A DNA stretch of 64,000 nucleotides from Actinoplanes oryzae. Its GTDB lineage: Bacteria > Actinomycetota > Actinomycetes > Mycobacteriales > Micromonosporaceae. Positions 34,434 to 42,006 of the stretch are shown piece after piece. A program made the position numbers and the translations under genes. Numbering within the stretch: position 1 is the first letter of the stretch; each line of letters begins with the position of its first letter. Location: contig NZ_JAUQWH010000019.1 in assembly GCF_030757795.1 (NCBI RefSeq), positions 1-64,000 of the forward strand, given 5' to 3'. The notes beneath the pieces were generated by a model that was not told the origin of the DNA, made no database searches, and saw only the letters and a list, made by a program, of their open reading frames with translations.

Positions 34434-35315
34434 ATGAGCGTACGTTTCGGATTGTTCGTCCCGCAGGGCTGGAAGATGGACCTGGTCGAGATCGCCGACC
34501 CGGTCGAGCAGTACGAGGCGATGACCGCCGTCGCGCGCCTCGCCGACGCCGGCCCGTGGGACTCCGTCTGGGTCTACGACCACTTCCACACCGTGCCCGA
34601 GCCCACGATGAACTCGGTCTTCGAGGCGTGGACGGTCAGCGCCACCCTGGCCCGCGACACGAGCAGGGTCAACATCGGCCAGATGGTCGGCTGCAACGGC
34701 TACCGCCAGCCCTCCCTGTACGCCAAGATCGCCTCGACCGTCGACGTGGCCAGCAACGGCCGGCTCTACGCGGGGCTCGGCGCCGGCTGGTACGAGCACG
34801 AGTGGAAGGCGTACGGCTACGAGTGGAAGGACGTCCCGCAGCGGATGGGCGAGTTCCGCGAGGCCGTGCAGATCGTGCACAAGATGTGGACCGAGGACCG
34901 GCCGGTGTTCGAGGGCCGGCACTACCGCATCGACGGTCCGATCAACGAGCCCAAGGGCGTCCGCAAGCCGCACCCGTCGTTCTGGCTGGGCGGCGGCGGC
35001 GAGAAGGTGACGCTCAAGCTGGTCGCCCAGTACGCCAACGGCTGCAACGTCGGCAACGGTGACCCGGAGATCATCCGCCACAAGCTCGGCGTCCTGAAGG
35101 GCCACTGCGACGCCGTGGGCCGCGACTACGCGAGCATCGCCAAGTCGACGAGCCTGGAGCTGGACCTGTCGTGGTCGCCGGCGCAGACGATCGCCAAGGT
35201 GGAGCAGCTCGCCGAGGCCGGCGCCGACTACGTCATCGTGTACGTGCCGCGGGTCGCCTACGACCACGAGCCCGCGCAGCGCCTCGCCGAGGAGGTCATC
35301 CCGCAGTTCGCGTGA
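34434..35315 (+). CDS. LLM-class F420-dependent oxidoreductase
   Basis: A 293-residue TIM-barrel luciferase-like monooxygenase of the TIGR03560-like, F420-dependent group. It starts MSVRFGLFVPQGW; the signature WDSVWVYDHFHTVPEP, the segment GRLYAGLGAGWYEHEWKAYGY and the glycine-rich LGGGGEKVTLKLVAQYA are typical. It would use reduced F420 to reduce or oxidise a small organic compound; substrate unknown. ATG 34434 is preferred to an upstream TTG. Its last 20 bp overlap the convergent acyltransferase gene. Confidence 0.92.
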   Translation: MSVRFGLFVPQGWKMDLVEIADPVEQYEAMTAVARLADAGPWDSVWVYDHFHTVPEPTMNSVFEAWTVSATLARDTSRVNIGQMVGCNGYRQPSLYAKIASTVDVASNGRLYAGLGAGWYEHEWKAYGYEWKDVPQRMGEFREAVQIVHKMWTEDRPVFEGRHYRIDGPINEPKGVRKPHPSFWLGGGGEKVTLKLVAQYANGCNVGNGDPEIIRHKLGVLKGHCDAVGRDYASIAKSTSLELDLSWSPAQTIAKVEQLAEAGADYVIVYVPRVAYDHEPAQRLAEEVIPQFA

Positions 35316-36438
35316 GCTGCCGGCGGGCCGGGACCACCGGTGCCGCGTGCCTGGCGCGCGGCACCGGCCACGGGCGCAGCCGGGGCGTACGCCGGGCGGC
35401 CAGGTCCTCGACCCAGCCCAGCCCGAGCACCGCCGCGACCAGCAGGCTCAGCGCGATCAGCGAGAAGACCAGGTAGATCGCGGCGCCCTGGCGCAGCCCC
35501 CACAGCTCCAGCCGGTCGCCGATGAGGATCGCCACGGTGATGGCGACGTTGTGCCACAGATAGATGGTCACCGCCCGGTTGTTGAGCGCGGCGACCAGCC
35601 GCTGGACCAGCGGCAGCCGGCTCAGCCAGGCCATCGGCGGGCTCACCCGCAGCAGCGCCAGCACGAAGCCCATCGAGTAGACGGCGTGCGCGAGCGGGAA
35701 CGGCACGAGGTCCAGCCCCCACGGTCCCGGGTGGGAGATCACCCAGACCAGGCCGGCGACCATGCACACCCCGGCGAGTACGCCGACCAGGGCCGGCCGC
35801 ATCCGGCGCAGGTCGCCGTCGCGGTGGGCGAAGCCGAGCGCCCAGCACGGCAGGAAGGTCAGCACGTAGCCGGCCGTGCTGACCGCCGCGTTGCCGGTGA
35901 CGAGCGGCTGGTTGTGCAGGATCGCCAGCGCGACCAGCGGCGCGACGATCGTCAGGACCCGCTGCTTGCGATAGAGCCGCAGCAGCAGGGGCGAGAGCAG
36001 CACGAACCACAGGTACGTGGCCAGGTACCACAGCACGCCGGCGCCCTCGGCCGCCACGTCGCCGCCGCCGTGGCTGGCGGGCGGCTGGGCCAGCGGCACG
36101 GCCCAGAGCAGCAGCGACGGCCAGGCGGGCCGGTGCACCCAGTCGGTGACGAGCATGACCGGGACCAGGATCAGGCCCATGGCCCAGAGGGCGGGGAGCA
36201 GGCGGCGCACGCGGCCCTTGATCACCGTGCGGCCGGCCGAGCGCCCGAGCGAGCTTGCCATCAGCGAACCGCCCAGGGCGAACATCACGCCCATCGAGGG
36301 GAAGATCAGGGCGAGCACGGCGTAGTGGAAGGCGTGGTACGCCACGACCCGAACGATGGCAACAGCACGCAGAGTATCGAAATACCCGTCCCGGCTCGAC
36401 GCCTTCGCGGCTGGCACGCTCGTCACCAGCACCTCCAC
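35296..36438 (-). CDS. Acyltransferase-3 family membrane protein
   Basis: A 380-residue integral membrane acyltransferase with about ten helices. It starts with the family pattern RDGYFDTLRAVAIVRVVAYHAFHYAVL, where the Y-H histidine is the expected catalytic residue, followed by GGSLMASSLGR and RVRRLLPALWAMG. Relatives O-acetylate sugars, peptidoglycan, macrolides or lipids from cytoplasmic acyl-CoA. ATG 36438. The C-terminal tail is basic and proline-rich and contains a DNA palindrome (35337-35367). Confidence 0.9.
   Translation of the reverse strand: MEVLVTSVPAAKASSRDGYFDTLRAVAIVRVVAYHAFHYAVLALIFPSMGVMFALGGSLMASSLGRSAGRTVIKGRVRRLLPALWAMGLILVPVMLVTDWVHRPAWPSLLLWAVPLAQPPASHGGGDVAAEGAGVLWYLATYLWFVLLSPLLLRLYRKQRVLTIVAPLVALAILHNQPLVTGNAAVSTAGYVLTFLPCWALGFAHRDGDLRRMRPALVGVLAGVCMVAGLVWVISHPGPWGLDLVPFPLAHAVYSMGFVLALLRVSPPMAWLSRLPLVQRLVAALNNRAVTIYLWHNVAITVAILIGDRLELWGLRQGAAIYLVFSLIALSLLVAAVLGLGWVEDLAARRTPRLRPWPVPRARHAAPVVPARRQLTRTAG
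35337..35367 (+). terminator. Hairpin inside the acyltransferase 3' end
   Basis: CCGGTGCCGCG (35337-35347) pairs perfectly with CGCGGCACCGG (35357-35367), with a 9-nt loop, 22 bp past the LLM stop. It is inside the last codons of the convergent gene, where it encodes part of a basic tail. It can stop plus-strand transcription of the LLM gene. Confidence 0.5.
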
Positions 36439-36558
36439 ATGATCGACACAGTTTCACCAAACTCACCGAAGGTAATCGATCATGGGACTTCGCCGGTCGG
36501 CCGAACGGGTGGAAACGGCTCGCGGAACAGCCAGGCGCGCCGGCGCTACGCTCGCGCG

Positions 36559-37602
36559 GTGATCCGCATCCACTTCGGCGACGCCACGATCGACCGCACC
36601 CGGATCGCCGTCAGCCCGCTGCTGGAGCTGACCGCCGGGCTCGAGCTCGTCCACCGGCACCCGGCGCGGGCCCCCTGGCCGTACACGGAATGGGCTGCCA
36701 CCGCCCGCGAGGTGCTGCGCACGGCTCCGGCAACCGCGCCGCTGCGGGTCTACGCCCAGCTGTACGGGACCGAGCACGGCCGCCCCACGCCCGACGTGTT
36801 CACGCCCGTGCCGGCGGGATCCCGGCCCGCGCTCGGCGACCAGCTCGCCGCCCTCCGGCGGACCCCGCCCGCGCTCGTGGTGGCGCAGCTCGCGAAGCAC
36901 TACCCCGAGGGCGTCCCGGAGTTCCTGACGCCCTACCGCGACGACCCCGGGCGGGCGTTCGGCCGGCTCGCCGACGCGTTGCAGGCGTTCGCCGAGCTCG
37001 CCCTCGCGCCGTACTGGCCGGCGATGCGGGCGGCGCTGGACGAGGAGGTGCTGCTGCGGGCGCGCACGCTCGCGGCTGCCGGGCCCGAGGAGCTGCTGAT
37101 CGGCGTCCGCGGCCGGGCGCACTGGGACCGGCCGGTGCTGTCGCTGCCCAAGCGCAACGAGTCGGTGCTCAACGCCCGCGACAAACGGCTGCTGCTGGTG
37201 CCCGTCCTCCTGCTCGAGGACAAGATCACCGTGTCCACCGACCACCCCGAGATCGTCATGATCACGTATCAGGCCCGCGGCGCCGCCGTCCTGGCGTCCC
37301 GGCCCGGCTCCGGCCGCCGGCCGCGCGACCGCCTCGCCCAGCTGATCGGGCCCGGCCGCGCCGCCGTCCTGCGCGCCCTGGCCGAACCGGCCACCACGAC
37401 CGGCCTCGCCGCCGCTCTCGGCGTCTCGGCCAGCACCGTCTCGGAGCAGCTCACGGCCCTGCTCGCCACCGGCGCGGTCACCCGCACCCGCAGCGGCCGC
37501 CGCGTCCTCTACACCCGCTCGCCCGCGGGCGCGACGCTGGCCGCCCTGTTCGACGATTCGGCTCCGGCCGAAGCCTGGGACTCCCCCGCCGCCGTCTCCT
37601 AG
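36559..37602 (+). CDS. ArsR-type regulator with DUF5937-like N-terminal domain
   Basis: A 347-residue protein in two parts. Residues 1-250 form the DUF5937-like helical domain common in actinobacterial regulators, starting IRIHFGDATIDRTRIAVSPLLEL. Residues ~258-330 form an ArsR winged helix: AQLIGPGRAAVLRALAEP, recognition ALGVSASTVSEQLTALLATGAVT, wing RSGRRVLYTRSPAG. GTG start 36559. It stands 11 bp before the two-gene ABC exporter, so it probably regulates it in response to a ligand bound by the N-domain. Confidence 0.85.
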   Translation: MIRIHFGDATIDRTRIAVSPLLELTAGLELVHRHPARAPWPYTEWAATAREVLRTAPATAPLRVYAQLYGTEHGRPTPDVFTPVPAGSRPALGDQLAALRRTPPALVVAQLAKHYPEGVPEFLTPYRDDPGRAFGRLADALQAFAELALAPYWPAMRAALDEEVLLRARTLAAAGPEELLIGVRGRAHWDRPVLSLPKRNESVLNARDKRLLLVPVLLLEDKITVSTDHPEIVMITYQARGAAVLASRPGSGRRPRDRLAQLIGPGRAAVLRALAEPATTTGLAAALGVSASTVSEQLTALLATGAVTRTRSGRRVLYTRSPAGATLAALFDDSAPAEAWDSPAAVS

Positions 37603-37613
37603 CGTCCGGGGTC

Positions 37614-39140
37614 ATGCACCCCCTGCTCGCCGCCACGCTGCGCCGCCGCTCCCGGGCCCTCGCCCTCGCCGGCGCCGCCGCCACCGGGCACCAGGTCTGC
37701 GAAGCCCTGGTGCCGCTCGCCATCGGCCTGGCCGTCGACCACGCGGTCGACGGCGGCCCGCCCGGATTCCTCGCCCTGGCCGTGGGCGGTGTCCTCGCCC
37801 TCTTCGCGCTGCTGGCCACCGGCGGCGGCACCAACTTCTGGCAGCTCACCGCGGCCACCACCCGGGAGGCCGCCCACCTGCGGGTGAGCACGGCCGCCCA
37901 CGTCCTCGCCGACCCGGCCGCCGGTGCCGGGCGCCGCCCCGGGGACCTCGCCACGGTGCTGGTCTCCGACGCCAAGGCCGCCGCCGACGTGCTGCGCGCG
38001 CTCGTGTACCTCGTCTCGGGCGCCGCCGGCCTGCTCGTGACGGTGGCCGTCCTGCTGTCGGTCGACCCGTGGCTCGGGCTGGGCATCGCCGCCGGCGCCC
38101 CGCTGCTCACCCTCGCGGTCAACCGGCTGGGCCCGTGGCTCGAGCACCGCATCGCCGCCGGTCGCCACACCGCCGGGCTGGCCGCGGCGCTCGCCGCCGA
38201 GCTGGTCCACGCGATCCGGCCGCTGCGCGGGTTCGGCGGCGTTCCCGAGGCGGTCCGCCGCTACCGGAACGCCAGCCGCACGTCCCTGGACGCGGCGCTG
38301 CGCGGGGCGACCGCGTCCGCCGCCGCCGAGGCCGCCGGGGCGCTGGCGACCGGCGTGGTCCTGACCGGCACCGCCGCCGCGGCCGCCGCCCTGACCGCCG
38401 CCGGCCGGATCAGCGCCGGCGACCTGGTCACCGTGGTGGCAATGGCGTCCTTCGCCGGCGAGCCCGTCGACCGGATCGCCGCGGGCATCAAGACCCTCGC
38501 GACCGCCCGGGCCGGCGCCGGCCGCATCGCCGCCCTGCTCACCTCGTCCGCACGCGGCGGCAAGACCGGCGACCCTGTCCGCCCCGGCGTCGCCGTACGG
38601 CCCGGCGAGATGCTCGGCGTCGTCGCCACCGATCCGGCCGTAGCCGCCGACCTCGCCGCATCCTTCGGGCGCCACCGCCGCGACACGCTGGTGGAGCCGC
38701 ACGCCGTACACCTGCTCGGCCGCACCCTGGCGGAGGTGCTCGACACCGGCCGCGCCGCCGCTGCCGAGGCGACGGCCCGCGCTGTGGCCGCCGCCCAGGC
38801 CGGGGACACCGGCACGGCGATCGCCGACGGCGGCGCCAACCTCTCCGGCGGCCAGCGGCAACGGGTGGCGCTCGCCCGGGCGCTCGCCGCCCGCCCGGCG
38901 CTGCTGGTGCTGCGCGATCCGCTGACCGCCGTCGACGCCGTGACCGAGGACGCGGCAGCGGCGGGACTGACGGCCCTGCGCCGGGCCGACGGCGGCACCA
39001 CCGTCGTGATCAGCACCTCACCGGCGCTGCTGTCCCGCTGCGACCGGGTCACCTATGTCGCCGGGTCCCGGCCCCCGGTCGACGGCACCCACGACGACCT
39101 CGCCCGGGACCCCGGATACGCCGCGGCGGTGCTGCGATGA
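37614..39140 (+). CDS. ABC exporter subunit 1 with degenerate ATPase domain
   Basis: A 508-residue transmembrane-NBD fusion with six helices (~1-300) and a shrunken NBD (~320-508). Walker A is lost: the aligned region GEMLGVVATDPAVAADLA has no lysine. The Q-loop segment is shortened (about 75 residues from the Walker A position to the signature, versus about 105 in the partner). Walker B reads LLVLRDP, so the catalytic Asp-Glu pair is changed, and the switch histidine is replaced (VVISTSPALL). Yet the signature LSGGQRQRVALARAL (~409) and D-loop TAVD are intact. It can only lend its signature to the partner. ATG 37614. Confidence 0.9.
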   Translation: MHPLLAATLRRRSRALALAGAAATGHQVCEALVPLAIGLAVDHAVDGGPPGFLALAVGGVLALFALLATGGGTNFWQLTAATTREAAHLRVSTAAHVLADPAAGAGRRPGDLATVLVSDAKAAADVLRALVYLVSGAAGLLVTVAVLLSVDPWLGLGIAAGAPLLTLAVNRLGPWLEHRIAAGRHTAGLAAALAAELVHAIRPLRGFGGVPEAVRRYRNASRTSLDAALRGATASAAAEAAGALATGVVLTGTAAAAAALTAAGRISAGDLVTVVAMASFAGEPVDRIAAGIKTLATARAGAGRIAALLTSSARGGKTGDPVRPGVAVRPGEMLGVVATDPAVAADLAASFGRHRRDTLVEPHAVHLLGRTLAEVLDTGRAAAAEATARAVAAAQAGDTGTAIADGGANLSGGQRQRVALARALAARPALLVLRDPLTAVDAVTEDAAAAGLTALRRADGGTTVVISTSPALLSRCDRVTYVAGSRPPVDGTHDDLARDPGYAAAVLR

Positions 39141-41026
39141 CCGGACGGCGGACCCACGACGACCCGGCCACGGGACTGCCCGTCGCCACCGGGCGGCAGA
39201 GCCTGCGAATCCTGGCCAGGGCCGTGCGCGGACATCGCGGCCAGCTCGCGGCGGCCCTGTCGTGGACAGCCGTGGCCGCCAGCGCGACGGTCGCCGTGCC
39301 GCTGCTGCTCGGGCGGCTGGTCGACGCCGCGCGCGCCGGGGGTGCGTACCCGACGGGGGTGATCCTCACGACCGGGACCGTCGTCCTGGCCGCCGCCGCC
39401 GGCACGGCCCTGAGCCTGCGCGCCACCGAGCGCCTCGGCGTCACCGTGGCCGCCGGCCTGCGCGAACGCGTCGTCGAGCGCACGCTCACCCTGCGCCCGG
39501 CCACCCTGGAGAGCGCCGGCAGCGGGGAGGCCGCCTCGCGCGTCACCGAGGACCTGGAGAACTTCGTCACCGCCGTACCGCTGCTGGCCGACGTCCTGCG
39601 CGCCGGCGTGACCGTCGCGCTGTCCGCGGCCGGGTTCGCCACCCTCGACTGGCGGCTGGCGCTGGCCTTCCTGGTCGTCTTCCCCGTGTACGCGATCGGC
39701 CTGCGCGCCTATCTGCCGCGCGCCGCCCGCCTGTACGCCGCGGAGCGCCGGCTGGCCGCCGAACGCGGGCGCGTGCTGCTGGAGTCGCTGCACGGGCGCG
39801 ACACCGTGCACGCGTACGGGATGGCGAAGCTGCAGACCCGCCGGGTGGCCGCGGCCACCGGGGACACCGTCGCGGCGGCGCTGCGGGCGGCTCGCAGCTA
39901 CCTGTGGTTCAGCAAGAGCATGAACGCGGCCGAGGCGATCGGGCTGTCGGCCGTGCTCATCGCCGGCTACTGGCTGGTGCGCGCGGACCTGGTCACCGTC
40001 GGCGCCGTGACGGCCGCCGCGCTGCTGTTCCACCGGTTGTTCACGCCGCTGGGGACACTGCTGCTGTCGTTCGACGACGTGCAGCGGGCGCAGGCGTCGC
40101 TGGCGCGCACGGCCGGCGTGCTGCTGGTGCCCGCGCCGGAGCCGGGCGAGCGGCGCGAGGCCCCGGCGTCGGTCACCGTCACCGTGCGCGACGTGCAGCA
40201 CGCGTACGGGACCGGGCCCGCCGTCCTGCGCGGGGTCGGCCTGGTCGTCCCGGCCGGCACCTCGCTCGCCCTCGTGGGCAGCAGCGGCGCCGGCAAGACG
40301 ACCCTGGCGAACCTGCTGGCGGGCACCTTCCCGGCCACCGGCGGCGAGGTGGTCCTCACCGGCCCGGACGGGGACATCGCCGTCACCGATCTGGATCCCG
40401 GCGTGCTGCGCGACTGGGTCGGCGTCGTCGCCCAGGAGACGCACGTGTTCACCGGATCGCTGCGCGAGGACCTGACGTACGCGGCGCCGGGCAGCGACGA
40501 CGATCGGATCCTGCGGGCGCTCGCCGCGGTCCGGGCCGGCGCCTGGGTGGACGCCCTGCCCGCCGGGCTGGACACCGCCGTGGGCCCGGGCGGACACGCG
40601 CTGACCGCCGCACAGGTGCAGCAGCTGGCCCTCGCCCGGCTGCTGCTGCGCGATCCGCCGGTGGTCGTACTCGACGAGGCCACCGCCGAGGCCGGCAGCG
40701 CAGGCGCCCGGGAGCTGGAGACCGCGGCCGCCGCACTGATCCGCGGGCGCACGGCGATCGTCGTCGCGCACCGGCTGACCCAGGCCCGCGCGTGCGACCG
40801 GATCGCGGTGCTCGCCGACGGGCGGATCACCGAGACGGGGACGCACGACGAGCTGCTCGCGCGCGGCGGGGCGTACGCCAGGCTGTGGGCCGCCTGGACC
40901 ACGTCCGGCGTCAGCACGACCGACGCCCGGGAGGCCGGCATCAGCGCGGCCGGCGTCGACGCGGCCGACGCCGGCACGACCGACGTCAGCGCGGCCGGAG
41001 TCGGTGGGGCCGGCGAGCGGACCTAG
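39137..41026 (+). CDS. ABC exporter subunit 2 with intact Walker motifs and lost signature
   Basis: A 629-residue transmembrane-NBD fusion. Helices lie in ~35-310. NBD: Walker A GSSGAGKTTL (~381), Q-loop VVAQETHVF, Walker B VVVLDEAT (~509), H-loop IVVAHRLTQAR are canonical. The signature is degenerate (LTAAQVQQLALARLL, no SGGQ) and the D-loop is altered (AEAGS). With subunit 1 it forms exactly one complete ATP site. The ~45-residue C-terminal tail is low-complexity (Ala/Gly/Thr/Asp with repeated SAAGV). ATGA overlap with subunit 1 ensures equal amounts. Exported compound unknown. Confidence 0.92.
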   Translation: MTGRRTHDDPATGLPVATGRQSLRILARAVRGHRGQLAAALSWTAVAASATVAVPLLLGRLVDAARAGGAYPTGVILTTGTVVLAAAAGTALSLRATERLGVTVAAGLRERVVERTLTLRPATLESAGSGEAASRVTEDLENFVTAVPLLADVLRAGVTVALSAAGFATLDWRLALAFLVVFPVYAIGLRAYLPRAARLYAAERRLAAERGRVLLESLHGRDTVHAYGMAKLQTRRVAAATGDTVAAALRAARSYLWFSKSMNAAEAIGLSAVLIAGYWLVRADLVTVGAVTAAALLFHRLFTPLGTLLLSFDDVQRAQASLARTAGVLLVPAPEPGERREAPASVTVTVRDVQHAYGTGPAVLRGVGLVVPAGTSLALVGSSGAGKTTLANLLAGTFPATGGEVVLTGPDGDIAVTDLDPGVLRDWVGVVAQETHVFTGSLREDLTYAAPGSDDDRILRALAAVRAGAWVDALPAGLDTAVGPGGHALTAAQVQQLALARLLLRDPPVVVLDEATAEAGSAGARELETAAAALIRGRTAIVVAHRLTQARACDRIAVLADGRITETGTHDELLARGGAYARLWAAWTTSGVSTTDAREAGISAAGVDAADAGTTDVSAAGVGGAGERT

Positions 41027-41907
41027 CGGAGGCGGTCGCGGACGGCCCGGACGAAGGCGTCGGCGGAGCCGGGCAGGACATCGAGGGCGTAGCCGGGCTC
41101 GAACACCTCGACCTCGATCACCGTGCCCGCGGCGATGTCGATCCGGGCGTACAGGGGAAGCTTGGCGTCGGGGTCCTGCGCCCCGGTGATGTCCGCGATC
41201 GCCGCCACCGCCCGCCGCCCGAGTGCGATCTCCTCGTCGTCCGGCGCGCCGAGGGTGATGGTGCTGGTGTAGGTGCCCCCGACGTACGCGCCGCCGGGCA
41301 GCAGGATCGGACCCTTGTGGAAGGCGCCGGCATACTCGCCGTTGAAGAAGAACAGCCCGTGCTCGCCGCCCTCGGTCACCGCGTCGAGGGCCGGCTGCAC
41401 CATCGCGGTCTTCCCGGCGCCGGTGATGCGCCGCCCGAGCCCGGCCGCCGCCGGATCGTCCGCCGCGAACAGCCCGGTGTCCCGCGACCCCGCCGACACC
41501 GACGGCTTGACCACGACACGGCCGCCGCCGTGCTCCCGCAGGGCGGCGTCGACCTCGCCGGCCGTCGTGCAGAACGCGGTCGGCACCACGGGCACCCCGG
41601 CGGCGGCGAAGTCGTCGAGGTAGCGCTTGTCGATGTTCCACCGGATCAGCTCGGGCGCGTTGAGCACCCGGGCCACCGCCGACACCCGGTCCAGCCACGC
41701 CAGGAACTCGGCGTACCGCTCCGAGTAGTCCCACGGCGTCCGGATCACCACCAGGTCGAAGCCCGCCCAGTCCACGCCCGCGTCATGCCAGATCACCACC
41801 TGGGCGTCGTGCCCGTCCCGCCGCAACGCCCCGGCGAGCACGCCGGTGTCCGGCTCGGGTGTGCGCAGTCCGGCAGGATCCGTAGTAACTAGTCCGATGC
41901 GAGCCAC
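41023..41907 (-). CDS. ATP-grasp domain protein
   Basis: A 294-residue cytosolic ATP-grasp ligase-like protein of the RimK/glutathione-synthetase-like group. It has RIGLVTTDPAG at the start, the nucleotide lysine in DKRYLDDFAAAGVPVVPTAF, the second lysine in GGRVVVKPSVSAGSRDTG and acidic metal ligands in PLYARIDIA and VIEVEVFEPGYALD. Such enzymes join an amine to a carboxylate using ATP; relatives in actinobacteria include peptide ligases. Its stop codon interlocks with that of the ABC gene (CTAG at 41023-41026). ATG 41907. Product unknown. Confidence 0.88.
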   Translation of the reverse strand: MARIGLVTTDPAGLRTPEPDTGVLAGALRRDGHDAQVVIWHDAGVDWAGFDLVVIRTPWDYSERYAEFLAWLDRVSAVARVLNAPELIRWNIDKRYLDDFAAAGVPVVPTAFCTTAGEVDAALREHGGGRVVVKPSVSAGSRDTGLFAADDPAAAGLGRRITGAGKTAMVQPALDAVTEGGEHGLFFFNGEYAGAFHKGPILLPGGAYVGGTYTSTITLGAPDDEEIALGRRAVAAIADITGAQDPDAKLPLYARIDIAAGTVIEVEVFEPGYALDVLPGSADAFVRAVRDRLR

Positions 41908-42006
41908 CCCCTTACCCTACCCAGCCGGGCCCGAGCACGAGCAGGCTGTTCGCGGTGCCGGCCCCGGGGGGCTGCGGGGCCGTGAGCGCGGCTCGCTCGC
42001 CGGTCG

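Noticed and set aside
40905..41020. Repeated GCGGCCGGCGTC-like units at the end of ABC subunit 2, considered as a recombination site or repeat array.
   Set aside because: They encode a low-complexity Ala/Gly tail in frame; copies are too degenerate for a defined repeat.
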